A stretch of DNA of 64,000 nt from Paenibacillus pinistramenti (GCF_005869875.1 NZ_VAWG01000006.1:1-64000), one strand, 5' to 3'. Positions 44,233 through 52,558 are shown, counted from the first letter of the stretch. Numbers and translations are program-made. The notes: generated by a model from the sequence alone, not told the origin.

Positions 44233-45363
44233 TTAATTCTGCCAGGCAATGGTTACCTTCAGATCCTTCGTTCCATTCAGCGGTTCTGCATAGTACGTAA
44301 TATTCTGGATGTTCAGGGTGTATAATTTCCCCAAATCTTTGACCAGCTGCGTCTCCTGGCCGGAATACCGGACCGTAGCCTCTGACTTGCCGGCCTTGAT
44401 GGCCTCTTTCGCCTTGGTTATTAATCCTGCGCTGCCGGAAACACTCTGTCCTTCCTCATAGAGCGTGTAGCCCAGCTCCTGCTCCAGCGCCCTGTAAACA
44501 GCCGCATGGGCCGGATCGGATCGTTTAAGGCCGGACAGTGCCGTCCTGTAAGTTACTCCCGCCGCCGGATAGGCTTTGGTCCAGCTGTGATCCTTCTTTA
44601 TCTCGGAGTCAGACAGCAAGTAATAGTCATAGCTGATGGGTGCGCCTGCCTTCTGCCCCACCGGGTCATCCCAGGTCGTATCCAGATGGTACCACCGGCC
44701 GCCAAGCGACACCAGGTTCCAGGCATGCGGCTGGCCGTTTGCCGTCCCCTCCGCAATAAGGCTCTTTATTCCGGCACCGGACAACAGCTTGTAGGCCAGC
44801 AGGGTGTACCCCTGACAAACCGCCTCACCCGTTGTCAGACCGGAATAAGCCGTATAATTCCGCAGGCTCTCGTCATATTTCAAATCCCCCACGATCCAGT
44901 CGTGGATGGCCTTTACTTTCTCATCACTTGTCATAGCCGGAGTAATGATTGTTCCCAGAATGCCCTTGACCCGCTGGTCCACATATGCCGTCTGCTCCGT
45001 CGTCTCCCTGTAGGTAAACGATACGGTGACATTCACAAGCGCGCTGCTGCCCTTCCAGGCATACTGATAGCGGTCGAGGATATACCGCATGTAAGGCGAT
45101 TTGTCCAAGGCCTTCATCAGCGCAGCATCCAGCAGAGCTTCAAATTTGCTTGTATCACCCTTGTACTTAAAGTTCGCCGTATTCTTGTGGGCCGCTAATA
45201 CAGCAGCCAGCTGCTGTTCAACCTGCAGCTCGGTAACAAGCGCTGTTTGTGTTTGACCCGCCGGCGAGGCGGATGTGCTGCCCACAGCTCCAGCCGGAGA
45301 GGCACCCAGGGTTAAGGAACCGATAACAGCAGCTTTCCAAATTAGGCTTCGGAGGTTCTTCAT
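44233..45363 (-). CDS. secreted transglutaminase-like protein
   Basis: 376 residues from the ATG six bases after GGGGAGA. Signal peptide 1-26 (ASPAGA cleavage zone). The central transglutaminase-like domain has the Cys-His-Asp triad in GEAVCQGYTLLAYKLL, GQPHAWNLVSLGG and YHLDTTWDDPVG. These motifs are usual for bacterial proteases or cross-linking enzymes of the cell surface; the type of reaction cannot be told. N-terminal helical region about 45-130. No partner gene adjacent. Confidence 0.88.
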   Translation of the reverse strand: MKNLRSLIWKAAVIGSLTLGASPAGAVGSTSASPAGQTQTALVTELQVEQQLAAVLAAHKNTANFKYKGDTSKFEALLDAALMKALDKSPYMRYILDRYQYAWKGSSALVNVTVSFTYRETTEQTAYVDQRVKGILGTIITPAMTSDEKVKAIHDWIVGDLKYDESLRNYTAYSGLTTGEAVCQGYTLLAYKLLSGAGIKSLIAEGTANGQPHAWNLVSLGGRWYHLDTTWDDPVGQKAGAPISYDYYLLSDSEIKKDHSWTKAYPAAGVTYRTALSGLKRSDPAHAAVYRALEQELGYTLYEEGQSVSGSAGLITKAKEAIKAGKSEATVRYSGQETQLVKDLGKLYTLNIQNITYYAEPLNGTKDLKVTIAWQN

Positions 45364-45541
45364 GCTCTTCTCCCCTTTTGCATCCACATCTAGTTTAACC
45401 AGCTGACGCCTTGATGCTTATCACCCAATAATGCTCGCTAAGAAACTTGCTTTCCCTTCTTGTACCGTTTCTCTCCTGATTGTAGCACAGCCTTCTGAGC
45501 ACGGGAGGTTCTAGTTTTGTCGAGCCCGGCGTTTATTTTGT

Positions 45542-45581
45542 AAAATAAAAAAAGGCTCACCGGACAATATCCGGCAAGCCT
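45542..45581 (-). terminator. terminator of trxB-glutaredoxin unit
   Basis: AGGCTcaCCGGA / TCCGGcaAGCCT stem (45553-45581) followed on the minus strand by TTTTTTTATTTT, 22 bases after the glutaredoxin stop. Confidence 0.85.
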
Positions 45582-45602
45582 CTCACGTACTTATTGACTG
45601 TC

Positions 45603-45839
45603 TTAAGCCAGCTCAGCCAAAGCCTTTTCCAGCTTCAGTTTGTTGTTGCCTAGAATCTTCTGTTCGCCGATTACCGTTACCGGCACAGCGCGCATGCCCA
45701 TATCCCATACCTGCTGGGCGTATTCTTCATTCGTTTCGATGTTGCGCTCCTCGTAAGAAACTCCTTTATCAGCAAGGAAGCTCTTGACCTGCTTGCAGTT
45801 CGGGCAGTTTGTGCTTGTATAAACAATTACATTTTCCAT
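45603..45839 (-). CDS. glutaredoxin/NrdH-like redox protein
   Basis: 78 residues with a thioredoxin-fold minimal redox domain: active site TNCPNCKQVK (CPNC near residue 12), cis-Pro in AVPVTVIGE and a C-terminal helix. It lacks the NrdH WSGFRPD-type tail and probably works as a small thiol-disulfide carrier. It starts 44 bases behind trxB and shares its terminator, so the reductase may be its electron donor. No glutathione genes are in view; bacillithiol or direct reduction is plausible. Confidence 0.85.
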   Translation of the reverse strand: MENVIVYTSTNCPNCKQVKSFLADKGVSYEERNIETNEEYAQQVWDMGMRAVPVTVIGEQKILGNNKLKLEKALAELA

Positions 45840-45883
45840 TTCCTAAAAATCTCCCTTCAACCTGAATTAGATCTATTCTTATT

Positions 45884-46831
45884 TTAACCCAATACGGCCG
45901 TTTGTTCATGCTCCATCGCTTCGATAAATTTCTCGGCGTCGATTGCTGCCATGCATCCGCTGCCTGCTGCTGTGATCGCCTGGCGGTAGCGGGTATCCTG
46001 CACGTCGCCGCAGGCGAAGATGCCGGGTACGTTCGTTTCGGAGGTGCCTGCTTTAACCACGATATAACCATTCTCGTCCGTTGTGATCTGTCCGCCCAGG
46101 AATCCGGTGTTCGGATGGTGGCCGATCGCGACAAACACGCCGTTCGCTTCAATGATTTCTTCTTCGCCTGTTGCGTTGTTAAGCACTTTCAGGCCGGTTA
46201 CGCCGGCTTCGTTCGTTACAACCTCAAGCGGTGTGCGGTTCAGTGCCCACTCCACTTTCTCGTTGGCGCGGACGCGGTCCTGCATGATCTTGGAGGCGCG
46301 GAGCTCGTCTCTGCGGTGAACCAGGGTCACTTTGGAGGCGAAACGGGTCAGGAAGCCAGCTTCCTCAAGCGCCGAATCGCCGCCGCCGACAACAATAATC
46401 TCTTTACCGCGGAAAAAGAATCCGTCGCACGTAGCGCAGGTGCTGACACCGCGGCCGACATTATCCTGCTCGCCCGGGATGCCGAGGTATTTCGCAGTAG
46501 CGCCTGTGGAGATGATCAAAGTCTCGGCGACCAGCTCGCCCAGTCCGTCAACCTGCAGCTTGAAAGGTCTGCTGCTGGTGTCCACGCTGTTGACCCAGCC
46601 TGTGCGGAATTCTGCGCCGAAACGCTCCGCCTGCTGGCGCATGTTGTCCATCAGATCAGGACCCATGATGCCTTCCGGAAAACCAGGGAAGTTCTCGACT
46701 TCGGTAGTCGTCGTAAGCTGTCCGCCCGGCTGAGGCCCCTCGATCACAAGCGGCTTCATGTTGGCGCGGGCCAAATAAATAGCTGCAGTAAGGCCGGCAG
46801 GGCCGGTACCGATAATAATAGATTTATACAT
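45884..46831 (-). CDS. trxB: thioredoxin-disulfide reductase
   Basis: 315 residues. FAD-binding GTGPAGLTAAIYLARA at the start, NADPH-binding VVGGGDSALEEAGFL, redox-active CATC in STCATCDGFFFRG and the C-terminal IFACGDVQDTRYRQAITAAG. All catalytic elements of low-molecular-weight thioredoxin reductase are present. The start follows GGGGG with eight bases; a TTG five codons upstream is possible. Operon partner is the glutaredoxin-like gene. Confidence 0.95.
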   Translation of the reverse strand: MYKSIIIGTGPAGLTAAIYLARANMKPLVIEGPQPGGQLTTTTEVENFPGFPEGIMGPDLMDNMRQQAERFGAEFRTGWVNSVDTSSRPFKLQVDGLGELVAETLIISTGATAKYLGIPGEQDNVGRGVSTCATCDGFFFRGKEIIVVGGGDSALEEAGFLTRFASKVTLVHRRDELRASKIMQDRVRANEKVEWALNRTPLEVVTNEAGVTGLKVLNNATGEEEIIEANGVFVAIGHHPNTGFLGGQITTDENGYIVVKAGTSETNVPGIFACGDVQDTRYRQAITAAGSGCMAAIDAEKFIEAMEHEQTAVLG

Positions 46832-46960
46832 GTTCAGTTCCCCCAATATTCTAAATTGTAATCAATCAGCTGCCATATCTTCTGTAAAATATTATCTGGC
46901 ACCTTTAAATTGAAGTCAACATACCTATCGGGAGTATCCTATGAAAGTTAAATGAAGAAA

Positions 46961-48943
46961 TCATGAAGAGTGAGAGCCGTACCGCAATAAGCGGAGTCCG
47001 TTCAAGATGACCAGAATGGTGCTTCCCTCATGTCCTACCACACCAAGCGGAAGCGGAATCCCGATACCGAAGTTGCCTGCAATCAGCAGCGTAATCACTG
47101 CCACCGCAAAAATCATATTCTGCTTCACAATACTCAGGCTTCTGCGGCTCAGCGATATGGCTCCGGCAATGCGCCCGATGTCATCGTTCATCAGAACGAC
47201 ATCCGCCGCATCAAGGGCGGCGCCGCTGCCTGCCCCCATCCCGATGCCGACATTGGCAGCAGCCAGAGCCGGAGCGTCATTGACGCCGTCGCCTACCATC
47301 ACTACTCCGCCGTACTGCCCGCGCAGCCGCTCAATCTGCTTCGCTTTGTCCTGCGGCAGCAGGCCGCTCAGCACCACGTCGATTCCGGCTTCAGCCGCAA
47401 TTGCCCTTGCTGTCGCCTCATTATCGCCGGTCAGCATCGCCGCCTTGATTCCCAGCTCATGCAGGCGGCTTACAGCCGCCTTGGCCGCCGGTCTGACTTC
47501 GTCCCGCAGCGCAAGCAGGCCTACAAGCTCCTCATTTCGAAGAATAACGGATACCGTCTTCCCTTCGGATTCGAGCTTCCGGACCGGCTCCATCCACCAG
47601 GCCTCTTCCTCTGCTTGCGGACAATGATCGATGCTCAGCTGAGCCGCACTGCCCGGCTTGCCGATTCTCCACTCCGCGCCGCCTATGATCGCCTCTACAC
47701 CCCAGCCGGCGATAGATTTCATCTCCGTTATTGGCTGCAGGGCAATTCCCTGCCGGGCAGCCTCTGCCACTACCGCCTTGGCCAGCGGATGAGAGGAGCC
47801 CTGCTCGGCTGAGGCCGCCATTTGAAGAAGCCGGGCTTCTTCCTCCCCTTCTTTGGCGATCAAATCGGTCACCACCGGCTTGCCCATCGTCAGCGTGCCG
47901 GTTTTGTCGAACGCCACAACGCGCGTCTCGGCCAGATTCTGCACATGAATGCTGCCTTTGAACAGAATGCCTTTGCGGGCGCTGCTTGAAATCGCTGACA
48001 GCATGGCAGGCATAATGGATGCCACTAATGCGCACGGCGACGCGACAACCAGAAAGACCATGGCTTTATAAAAAGATAAATTCCAAGTCCATCCGAAGAC
48101 GAATGGACACAAGACGATCAGCAGCAGGGTCGCCGCGACGATCGTCCGCGCATAAATCCCCTCGAATTTCTCGATAAACCGCTGGGATGCGGGCACCGCT
48201 TCCTCCGCCTGCTCGACCAGCGCAACTATTTTGGCAAATAAAGTATCTTCAGCCGGGCCGGACACTTCCACATACAGAGCGTTCTCCCCGTTCAGCGTGC
48301 CGGCATAGACTTCGTCTCCTGCCGTCTTGTCCGCCGGTATGGATTCCCCCGTGATAGCGGCCTGGTTCACCGCAGATGACCCGCTTTGGATAATGCCGTC
48401 TGCCGGGATGATTTCACCCGGACGGACAAGCACCAGGTCCCCTGCGGCAAGCTCGCTCACGGGCACGGACTCCATTCGGCCTCCGCTCACGCGGACCCCC
48501 TTCTCGGGTCTCATGGCCATCAGCGACGAGATGCTCTTGCGGCTCTGATCGCTTGCGAACGACTCCAGAGCGCCGCTCAGCGCGAAAATGAAGATCAGCA
48601 TCGCCCCCTCATTCCAGTAGCCGATAGCGGCCGCTCCAACCGCAGCTGCGATCATAAGCAGATTAACGTCAAGGTCGCGCTCCTTCACCAGAGTAACAGC
48701 CGCTTCCTTCGCTTTGGTCCAGCCGCCCACACTGTAGGCCATCACATAGAGGATGAGCGACAGCCAATGCGACGACCAATGCCCGGCTGCCCAGCCTCCC
48801 AGCATGAGCAGCCCGCTGCCCGCCGCCTGAAGCATTTCCCCATGCCGGAGCATGGAGAGGAAAGGCAGCTTTCTTTTTCTGCGCGGATCCCGCCCTCCGA
48901 GCGCCTCATTCACCGTAATTGCATTCTTCTCAAGTGCCTCCAC
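46961..48943 (-). CDS. P1B4-type heavy-metal ATPase (PfeT/ZosA-like)
   Basis: 660 residues. Motifs: phosphorylation site DKTGTLT (about 348), TGES, GDGVNDAP, membrane-site SPCALVAS in the sixth helix and HEGST in the eighth, with NGLRLL. SPC plus HEG(G/S)T defines subgroup P1B4, which includes PfeT of B. subtilis (Fe(II) efflux, formerly ZosA). There is no N-terminal metal-binding CxxC domain, also typical. Two Fur-like boxes upstream point to iron or peroxide control, in keeping with PerR/Fur regulation of pfeT. Metal specificity is inferred. Confidence 0.87.
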   Translation of the reverse strand: MEALEKNAITVNEALGGRDPRRKRKLPFLSMLRHGEMLQAAGSGLLMLGGWAAGHWSSHWLSLILYVMAYSVGGWTKAKEAAVTLVKERDLDVNLLMIAAAVGAAAIGYWNEGAMLIFIFALSGALESFASDQSRKSISSLMAMRPEKGVRVSGGRMESVPVSELAAGDLVLVRPGEIIPADGIIQSGSSAVNQAAITGESIPADKTAGDEVYAGTLNGENALYVEVSGPAEDTLFAKIVALVEQAEEAVPASQRFIEKFEGIYARTIVAATLLLIVLCPFVFGWTWNLSFYKAMVFLVVASPCALVASIMPAMLSAISSSARKGILFKGSIHVQNLAETRVVAFDKTGTLTMGKPVVTDLIAKEGEEEARLLQMAASAEQGSSHPLAKAVVAEAARQGIALQPITEMKSIAGWGVEAIIGGAEWRIGKPGSAAQLSIDHCPQAEEEAWWMEPVRKLESEGKTVSVILRNEELVGLLALRDEVRPAAKAAVSRLHELGIKAAMLTGDNEATARAIAAEAGIDVVLSGLLPQDKAKQIERLRGQYGGVVMVGDGVNDAPALAAANVGIGMGAGSGAALDAADVVLMNDDIGRIAGAISLSRRSLSIVKQNMIFAVAVITLLIAGNFGIGIPLPLGVVGHEGSTILVILNGLRLLRYGSHSS

Positions 48944-48966
48944 CGATCATCCGTCCCTTCTTTATT

Positions 48967-49060
48967 GAGAATGAGAAGCATTTTTAATCCCCTTAAAACG
49001 ACACATGCTGCTCCGGGAGCCTCCCGAAGCAGCATGGTATTGAGAATGATAATCATTGTT
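48967..49060 (-). promoter_or_regulatory. Fur/PerR-like boxes and leader hairpin of the metal ATPase gene
   Basis: GAGAATGATAATCATTGTT (49042-49060) matches the 19-bp Fur consensus at 16 positions. A weaker copy GAGAATGAGAAGCATTTTT is at 48967-48985. Between them a strong stem GCTGCT-c-CGGGAG / CTCCCG-a-AGCAGC (49008-49034) would be in the leader. On the minus strand TTACTT, 16 bases, TATAAT further upstream (about 49104-49131) is a possible SigA promoter. Confidence 0.65.
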
Positions 49061-49150
49061 GCATTTGTTCAAATTTGTTTACTTGCAGAAACTTTTGGCT
49101 TTATTATACGACTGCCGCCCGGCAAAGTAAATGGGCTTGATCTCACTAAA

Positions 49151-49187
49151 GACAAAAAACCTCCGTCCAAAGGCGGACGAAGGTTTT
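49151..49187 (-). terminator. terminator of deoC
   Basis: AAAACCT-c-CGTCC / GGACG-a-AGGTTTT stem followed on the minus strand by TTTTTTG, 16 bases after the stop. Confidence 0.8.
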
Positions 49188-49202
49188 GAGCTCATTCTAT
49201 TT

Positions 49203-49877
49203 TTAATAATCCGTAGTGCTCTTCAAGCCCTGAGCGATGGCTACACCGCCGCTGGTGCCAAGACGCGTAGCTCCCGCTTTAATCATGGCCAGCGCATCTT
49301 CGGCTGTTCTAACGCCGCCGGATGCTTTCACGCCGATCTCCGGACCAACGGTTTGGCGCATGAGAGCCACGTCCTCAACCGTAGCCCCGCCCTTCGAGAA
49401 GCCTGTGGAGGTCTTCACAAAATGGGCTCCTGCAGCAACAGACAAGCGGCTGGCCCGCTCGATTTCTTCTTTCGTAAGCAGACAGGTCTCGATAATGACC
49501 TTGACCAGCTTGCCGCCGGCAGCCTCAACTACACCGTGAATATCACGCTGCACGAGTTCGTCGTCTCCGTCTTTCAGCGCTCCGATGTTGATGACCATGT
49601 CGATCTCCCCTGCTCCGTCCTTCACAGCCTGAGCCGTTTCAAAGGCCTTGACTGCAGGATGGGAGGCTCCGAGCGGGAAGCCGATCACCGTACATACCTT
49701 CACGTTCGGGCTGTCCTTCAGCGCTTCTGCCGCTGCTGCTACCCAAACCGGGTTGACACATACGGAAGCAAATCCGTGCTCCGCAGCTTCAGCTGCAAGC
49801 TTCAGAATATCCTCTTTGCGGGCCTCCGGCTTAAGAAGCGTATGATCAATCATTGATGCGATAGACGAGTTGTTCAT
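49203..49877 (-). CDS. deoC: deoxyribose-phosphate aldolase
   Basis: 224 residues starting at the ATG seven bases after GGAGG; 25 more codons upstream were rejected. TIM-barrel class I aldolase: [12 protein letters not shown] at the start, the acidic [16 protein letters not shown], the Schiff-base Lys in [16 protein letters not shown], and KASGGVRT. It cleaves 2-deoxyribose 5-phosphate to acetaldehyde and glyceraldehyde 3-phosphate in nucleoside catabolism. No deoB or pdp gene is adjacent, so it stands alone here. Confidence 0.95.
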   Translation of the reverse strand: MNNSSIASMIDHTLLKPEARKEDILKLAAEAAEHGFASVCVNPVWVAAAAEALKDSPNVKVCTVIGFPLGASHPAVKAFETAQAVKDGAGEIDMVINIGALKDGDDELVQRDIHGVVEAAGGKLVKVIIETCLLTKEEIERASRLSVAAGAHFVKTSTGFSKGGATVEDVALMRQTVGPEIGVKASGGVRTAEDALAMIKAGATRLGTSGGVAIAQGLKSTTDY

Positions 49878-49980
49878 AGATAATCCTCCAATGTGGTGTT
49901 GCGCAGCCTTGGCTGCTGTCATCATCTTAGCAAAGCGTGTCCTCTTTTGCACACATAACTCCGGTCTTGGTCAGCGGCTT

Positions 49981-50574
49981 CTAATACAGGCTCGATATCC
50001 GCACATTAGCTGGAAGCTTATACGGATTCTCCTTGTTAATATGATCATAGAACATGATTCCGTTTAAATGATCCATCTCATGCTGCATTACGATCGCCGC
50101 AAAACCGCGGAACCGGAGCTTCAGCTCCTTCCCTTCGCGGTCCCATGCTTTGAGCTGAATCTTCTCGTAGCGGGGCACAAATCCCTGTACGGCACGGTCG
50201 ACCGAGAGGCAGCCCTCACTTTCCGGCAGATAGGTCATAGACTCTGAATGGCTGATGATTTTTGGATTGAATAGGCCCAGCTCCACAGGATTCCCCGAGT
50301 CGTCCAGAAAATAAGCAGCGAACATCCGTTTATCCAGGCCAATCTGATTCGCAGACAAGCCTACGCCGGCGCGCAGCTTATACTTTCTGGCGGTTTCCTC
50401 ATCCTGGCTGTTCTTCAGGAACAGCAGCATCGCGTCCATTTCAGCAAGATCTTCCGGTGCAGGCGGAATACTTACAGGCTTGGTTACAGTCCGAAGGATC
50501 GGGTCGCCCTCGCGGACGATGTCATCCATCGTTATAATAGAATCACTCGAGAATTTCATAAGTAAATTCGTCAT
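49981..50574 (-). CDS. def: peptide deformylase
   Basis: 197 residues in the longest reading. The three deformylase motifs are intact: GVGLSANQIG (variant of GxGLAAxQ), EGCLS and the metal-binding HEMDH. The extended loop with KNSQDEETARKYKLR makes it a type 2 enzyme like B. subtilis DefB/YkrB, which removes the N-formyl group from nascent proteins. The start is uncertain: AAAGGTGG directly abuts the first ATG, and two later Met codons (residues 6 and 16) are possible. A candidate SigA promoter lies at 50673-50702. Confidence 0.95.
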   Translation of the reverse strand: MTNLLMKFSSDSIITMDDIVREGDPILRTVTKPVSIPPAPEDLAEMDAMLLFLKNSQDEETARKYKLRAGVGLSANQIGLDKRMFAAYFLDDSGNPVELGLFNPKIISHSESMTYLPESEGCLSVDRAVQGFVPRYEKIQLKAWDREGKELKLRFRGFAAIVMQHEMDHLNGIMFYDHINKENPYKLPANVRISSLY

Positions 50575-50672
50575 CCACCTTTGGCATTCAATGCGGTAAT
50601 TTTTAGCCTTGCCCAGGGGCTCTGCCTGGATCCGGCCAGGAGCAGAACCTGGAATTCAATTGGAACGCTTAT

Positions 50673-50702
50673 AAATTAGCACTCTACCGCCCTTTTTGTC
50701 AA
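50673..50702 (-). promoter_or_regulatory. candidate SigA promoter of def
   Basis: On the minus strand TTGACA (50697-50702), 18 bases, TAATTT (50673-50678). The following leader of about 90 bases contains a CTGCcTGG / CCAGgAGCAG hairpin. The rest of 50575-51038 shows no convincing gene. Confidence 0.5.
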
Positions 50703-51038
50703 AAAATGTACAGTCTTCGCTTATAAAATTCCGCATTTTTCCGCATCCTGTGTTCTGGCGGGGAAGCTGCTTGCTTCACCGCCTAAATTATGGTATACAG
50801 AATAAACTACTGCTTTATTCGGCCAAACTTCTGCTGCCGGCTCCGCCGGGAGACTGCGGCCGTCATCCGCACTTTTTTTCTTCCCGATTGTTTAAGATGA
50901 CTGCATTTGCGTGTACAAATAATCATATTCCCTTTTTTTACTGCCATGCGCTGTCATGCGCTGTGAAGGACCGTGCCAACCACCCAATGTGTAGAGAAAA
51001 TATGTAGAGAAAATGAGAAGAGAAAAACAGGAGGAGCC

Positions 51039-51599
51039 ATGAGCGAAGAAGGACATGTAAATTCACCTAAACGCGTGCCAGTCCAGCGCGACCGGTTCGC
51101 AAGACTTAAGAAGCAGAAGGAAGAGGCCATTTTGAAGTGGAAGCCGGTCAAGATTGAGCTGGCCCACCACTGGATCGATAACGAGAAGACACAAATGAGC
51201 CGCAAAATGACCCGCGGCGCCGTTCACTTTTGTAATTTCGGCGAGAATATCGGCTGTGAGCAGAACGAAGAACGCCCGGTCATTATAATTTCCAATAATA
51301 CGGTTAACTCGACCTCCGGCAATGTACTTGTTGTTCCGCTGACCAAAAATCTCAAATCCAAAACCAACTTCAAAACCGGACAAGCTGTTCTGACCAAAGA
51401 CGGCCTGCCAGTACCCCGGTTCCAAAGCCATTATTTCTTGTTTAAGCATAAATACGACTTTCTGGCCTTTGACTCTGCCGCCAAAACCGAAGAAACGACA
51501 TCCGTCAGCAAGGTTCGTTTGAAAGAACACCTCGGCAATCTGGATGAGGAAGACATCAATCGGCTTGAAAACCGTGTCAAATGGACGTTTGGGCTTTGA
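51039..51599 (+). CDS. MazF/PemK-family toxin-like protein without antitoxin
   Basis: 187 residues from the ATG four bases after AGGAGG. A basic, Lys/Arg-rich helical extension (about 1-55, RFARLKKQKEEAILKWK) precedes a PemK/MazF-type barrel (about 58-175): RGAVHFCNFGENIGCEQNEERPVIIISNN, TSGNVLVVPLTKN, and VSKVRLKEHLGNLDEEDINRLE. MazF toxins are usually about 110-120 residues and sit behind an antitoxin gene; neither applies here. It may be a solitary RNase-like regulator or an inactive relative. Two structured RNA units follow within 300 bases. Confidence 0.82.
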   Translation: MSEEGHVNSPKRVPVQRDRFARLKKQKEEAILKWKPVKIELAHHWIDNEKTQMSRKMTRGAVHFCNFGENIGCEQNEERPVIIISNNTVNSTSGNVLVVPLTKNLKSKTNFKTGQAVLTKDGLPVPRFQSHYFLFKHKYDFLAFDSAAKTEETTSVSKVRLKEHLGNLDEEDINRLENRVKWTFGL

Positions 51600-51619
51600 T
51601 ATACAGCGCAAAAATGCTG

Positions 51620-51651
51620 TTGACAATAACCTACGAAAAGGTTACTATTAT
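51620..51651 (+). promoter_or_regulatory. promoter with dyad in a long spacer (unit A)
   Basis: TTGACA (51620-51625), then a perfect inverted repeat TAACCT-ACGAAA-AGGTTA (51627-51644), then TATTAT (51646-51651). The spacer is 20 bases, or 18 if ACTATT is the -10. A dyad centred between the boxes of an over-long spacer is the layout of MerR-activated promoters, but other repressors could use it. Confidence 0.6.
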
Positions 51652-51776
51652 GCCAAGAAGTTTTTATGTGTACATGGTCTGTGTACATCATATTCATATG
51701 TCATCCACCTAGTCGTGGATAAAATCACACGTAATACGTGTCTTGAGTCTGAAATAGGAGCCTAGTGCTCCTTTTT
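51652..51776 (+). ncRNA. candidate structured small RNA, unit A
   Basis: Predicted transcript from about 51657 to the T-run at 51776. Elements: ATATGTC (51696-51702), stem ATCCAC-ctagtc-GTGGAT (51703-51720), AAAATCAC, hairpin ACACGT-aat-ACGTGT (51727-51741), and a terminator AGGAGC-ctagt-GCTCCT plus TTTT (51756-51776). A related block occurs at 51841-51873 with compensatory stem changes, which argues for an RNA function. I do not recognise a known family. Confidence 0.5.
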
Positions 51777-51817
51777 CCATTTCATCATCTGTTTTTTATC
51801 TGCTTCAGGCATAAAAT

Positions 51818-51903
51818 TCCTATTTGCATATAGGATTATAATATGTCGCTCACCGGGTCGTGGGCAAAGTCACCCCGCCAACTATATGACGGGGATTATT
51901 TTT
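51818..51903 (+). ncRNA. candidate structured small RNA, unit B
   Basis: Inverted repeat TCCTAT-TTGCAT-ATAGGA (51818-51835), a TATAAT-like stretch, then ATATGTC (51841-51847), stem GCTCAC-cgggtc-GTGGGC (51848-51865), AAAGTCAC, and a terminator CCCCG / CGGGG with ATTATTTTT (51873-51903). Same order of elements as unit A; the stem differs at three pairs but all stay pairable (two covariant pairs, one G-U). Confidence 0.5.
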
Positions 51904-51988
51904 GTCCGCAGGTACCCTTGTTGATTTTCTTTACCCTATGTTGATTCTTTACCCTTCTGAAACAAAGTTAATCATCGTCTGCCCTCTT

Positions 51989-52558
51989 TTATTTATTCCC
52001 TTCCGCCATGGTCTTCAATCCCTTGAGAAACGCCCGCAGCGTATAATCCAGACTTTCCTTCCAGGCATACGGCAGGCCGAATCCTTCCTCTTTCGACAGC
52101 GAAACAAATCCATGCAGAATACTCCGCAGTCCGCGAACCGCATGAATAGCAGAACGGCCATAGATTCCCATCTGTTTCAATTGCTCTAGCATCAACTGAA
52201 CGATCGGTTCTCCGGCGGACCGAACCTCCGGCCCGAGCGAACGCTGGGTGAGCTCATATAAGCCGGGATGCCGCTCGGCAAACGACAAATAAGCTTCTAC
52301 AAGCGCTTGCAGCTTCTCGGGCTTAGAAACGCCGGATTCCAGCGCCTGCTTCATTTCGCGGTAAAGAAGATCCACCCCGTAAACCGCCAGCTTCCTGCGG
52401 AGATCCGGCAGGCCTTGAATGTGATTGTACAAGGAAGGCGGACGGATATTTAACCGTTTCGCCAGAACGGCGAGTGTGACCCCATCCGCCCCGAGGGTAT
52501 CCGCAAGCTCTGCCGCTGCCTGCAGGACAAAGTTCTCATCCAGGCCGGCTCTAGGCAC
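51989..52558 (-). CDS. TetR/AcrR-family regulator
   Basis: 189 residues from a GTG eight bases after AAAGGGGG; it overlaps the stop of the MBL gene by eight bases. N-terminal helix-turn-helix (VTLAVLAKRLNIRPPSLYNHIQG, about 28-50) with the TetR arrangement and a C-terminal WHG-type ligand domain (TQRSLGPEVRSAGEPIVQLM, RSILHGFVSLSKEEGFG). Probably a local repressor of the two-gene MBL-tetR transcript, whose promoter contains a perfect palindrome at 53322-53338. Effector unknown. Confidence 0.88.
   Translation of the reverse strand: MPRAGLDENFVLQAAAELADTLGADGVTLAVLAKRLNIRPPSLYNHIQGLPDLRRKLAVYGVDLLYREMKQALESGVSKPEKLQALVEAYLSFAERHPGLYELTQRSLGPEVRSAGEPIVQLMLEQLKQMGIYGRSAIHAVRGLRSILHGFVSLSKEEGFGLPYAWKESLDYTLRAFLKGLKTMAEGNK

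Noticed and set aside
50675-50685. CIRCE element in front of def
   Set aside because: TTAGCACTC is present, but the second half GAGTGCTAA is missing after nine bases; a half-site alone is likely chance.
50696-51007. Plus-strand frame ahead of the MazF-like gene as an antitoxin
   Set aside because: The product is Cys/His/Pro-rich without a DNA-binding or helical antitoxin pattern, has no SD, and lies across the def promoter on the other strand.
51620-51903. Type III toxin-antitoxin RNA repeats (ToxI-like)
   Set aside because: Type III antitoxin repeats precede the toxin gene as adjacent short units with one terminator. Here the units follow the gene, lie about 145 bases apart and have separate terminators.
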